Shown here: in pieces, positions 27,986-28,085 of the stretch
Layout of the letters: each line of letters starts with the position of its first letter
Position numbering within the stretch: position 1 is the stretch's first letter
Source of the DNA: Thermococcus sp.
Lineage (GTDB): Archaea; Methanobacteriota_B; Thermococci; Thermococcales; Thermococcaceae
Direction: 5' to 3'
DNA: 28,085 nt
Assembly (NCBI GenBank): GCA_027074805.1
Contig: JALTCK010000077.1
Span: 1-28,085 of the forward strand
Position numbers and translations under genes: made by a program
Notes under the pieces: model-generated
What the model was told of the DNA's origin: nothing
Seen by the model: the letters and a program-made list of their open reading frames with translations, nothing else
The model's database searches: none

Positions 27986-28085
27986 CCTCCCAACATCTCC
28001 TTGAGGATCCCCCTCGCCAGCCCAAGGACCTCCTCCGGGGCAACTTTGAAGCCGCCTCCCCTTGCCAGAACCTCGCTCCCTCCGC
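27982..28085 (-). CDS. C-terminal end of a gene entering from the right (possible DHHA1-type end)
   Basis: The last 33 codons and a TAG are visible. The protein end reads GGSEVLARGGGFKVAPEEV and then a short helix (LGLARGILKEMLGG). The glycine-rich block followed by a helix recalls the DHHA1 ends of alanyl-tRNA editing proteins or DHH phosphoesterases, but this is too short to be sure. Codon use is like its neighbours. Its stop codon overlaps the stop of the PP-loop gene on the opposite strand by two bases. Confidence 0.5.
   Translation of the reverse strand, partial: GGSEVLARGGGFKVAPEEVLGLARGILKEMLGG

Overview
The window is archaeal and almost certainly from a Thermococcus-like member of the Thermococcales. 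The signs are euryarchaeal promoters (BRE plus TATA about 25 nt upstream of the inferred transcript start), GGTG/GGAGG ribosome-binding sites alternating with leaderless genes, very tight packing, an archaeal RNase P RNA, heterodimeric PriS/PriL primase, type I glutamine synthetase, UPF0216, a KaiC-like ATPase, and a surface protein with the CGP-CTERM tail typical of Thermococcaceae. I see no transposon, CRISPR array, prophage or tRNA gene.

Layout. 1-2.9 kb: the end of an RlmF-type methyltransferase (+), three very small membrane proteins (-), a compact foldable RNA-like element (1575-1645) and a PUA-domain RlmI-like rRNA methyltransferase (-). 2.9-6.3 kb: a small acidic unknown (+), then on the minus strand a KaiC-like ATPase, a secreted cysteine-rich OB-fold protein and an overlapping TctA-like (DUF112) membrane protein. 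6.4-9.5 kb: priL-priS-eamA operon (+), converging with rnpB (-), whose P1 helix is partly encoded inside the eamA coding sequence. 9.8-12.2 kb (-): UPF0216, a small membrane protein, and a large surface protein with a basic cytoplasmic tail. 12.4-13.7 kb: glnA (+) with an overlapping upstream mini-ORF and an upstream palindrome.

13.7-23.2 kb is one long minus-strand block: the CGP-CTERM solute-binding protein, two permeases, two ATPases (a complete peptide/oligosaccharide ABC importer), a small membrane protein, nadE and a second EamA transporter. Gene ends overlap the next ribosome-binding site from the first permease down to eamA, so these are probably one transcript, with a second promoter before the first permease. 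23.5-25.4 kb (+): pyrC and pyrK overlap and serve pyrimidine synthesis. 25.5-28.0 kb (+): a radical SAM enzyme, a membrane protein with a basic tail and a TtuA/Ncs6-like PP-loop enzyme. A minus-strand gene enters from the right edge.

Most of the region is housekeeping. The parts that look least explained are the 71-nt three-way-junction element next to the PUA methyltransferase, the secreted OB-fold/TctA-like pair, the repeat-rich control region of the ABC importer, and the glnA leader. I did not find a clearly new multi-gene defence or mobile system.
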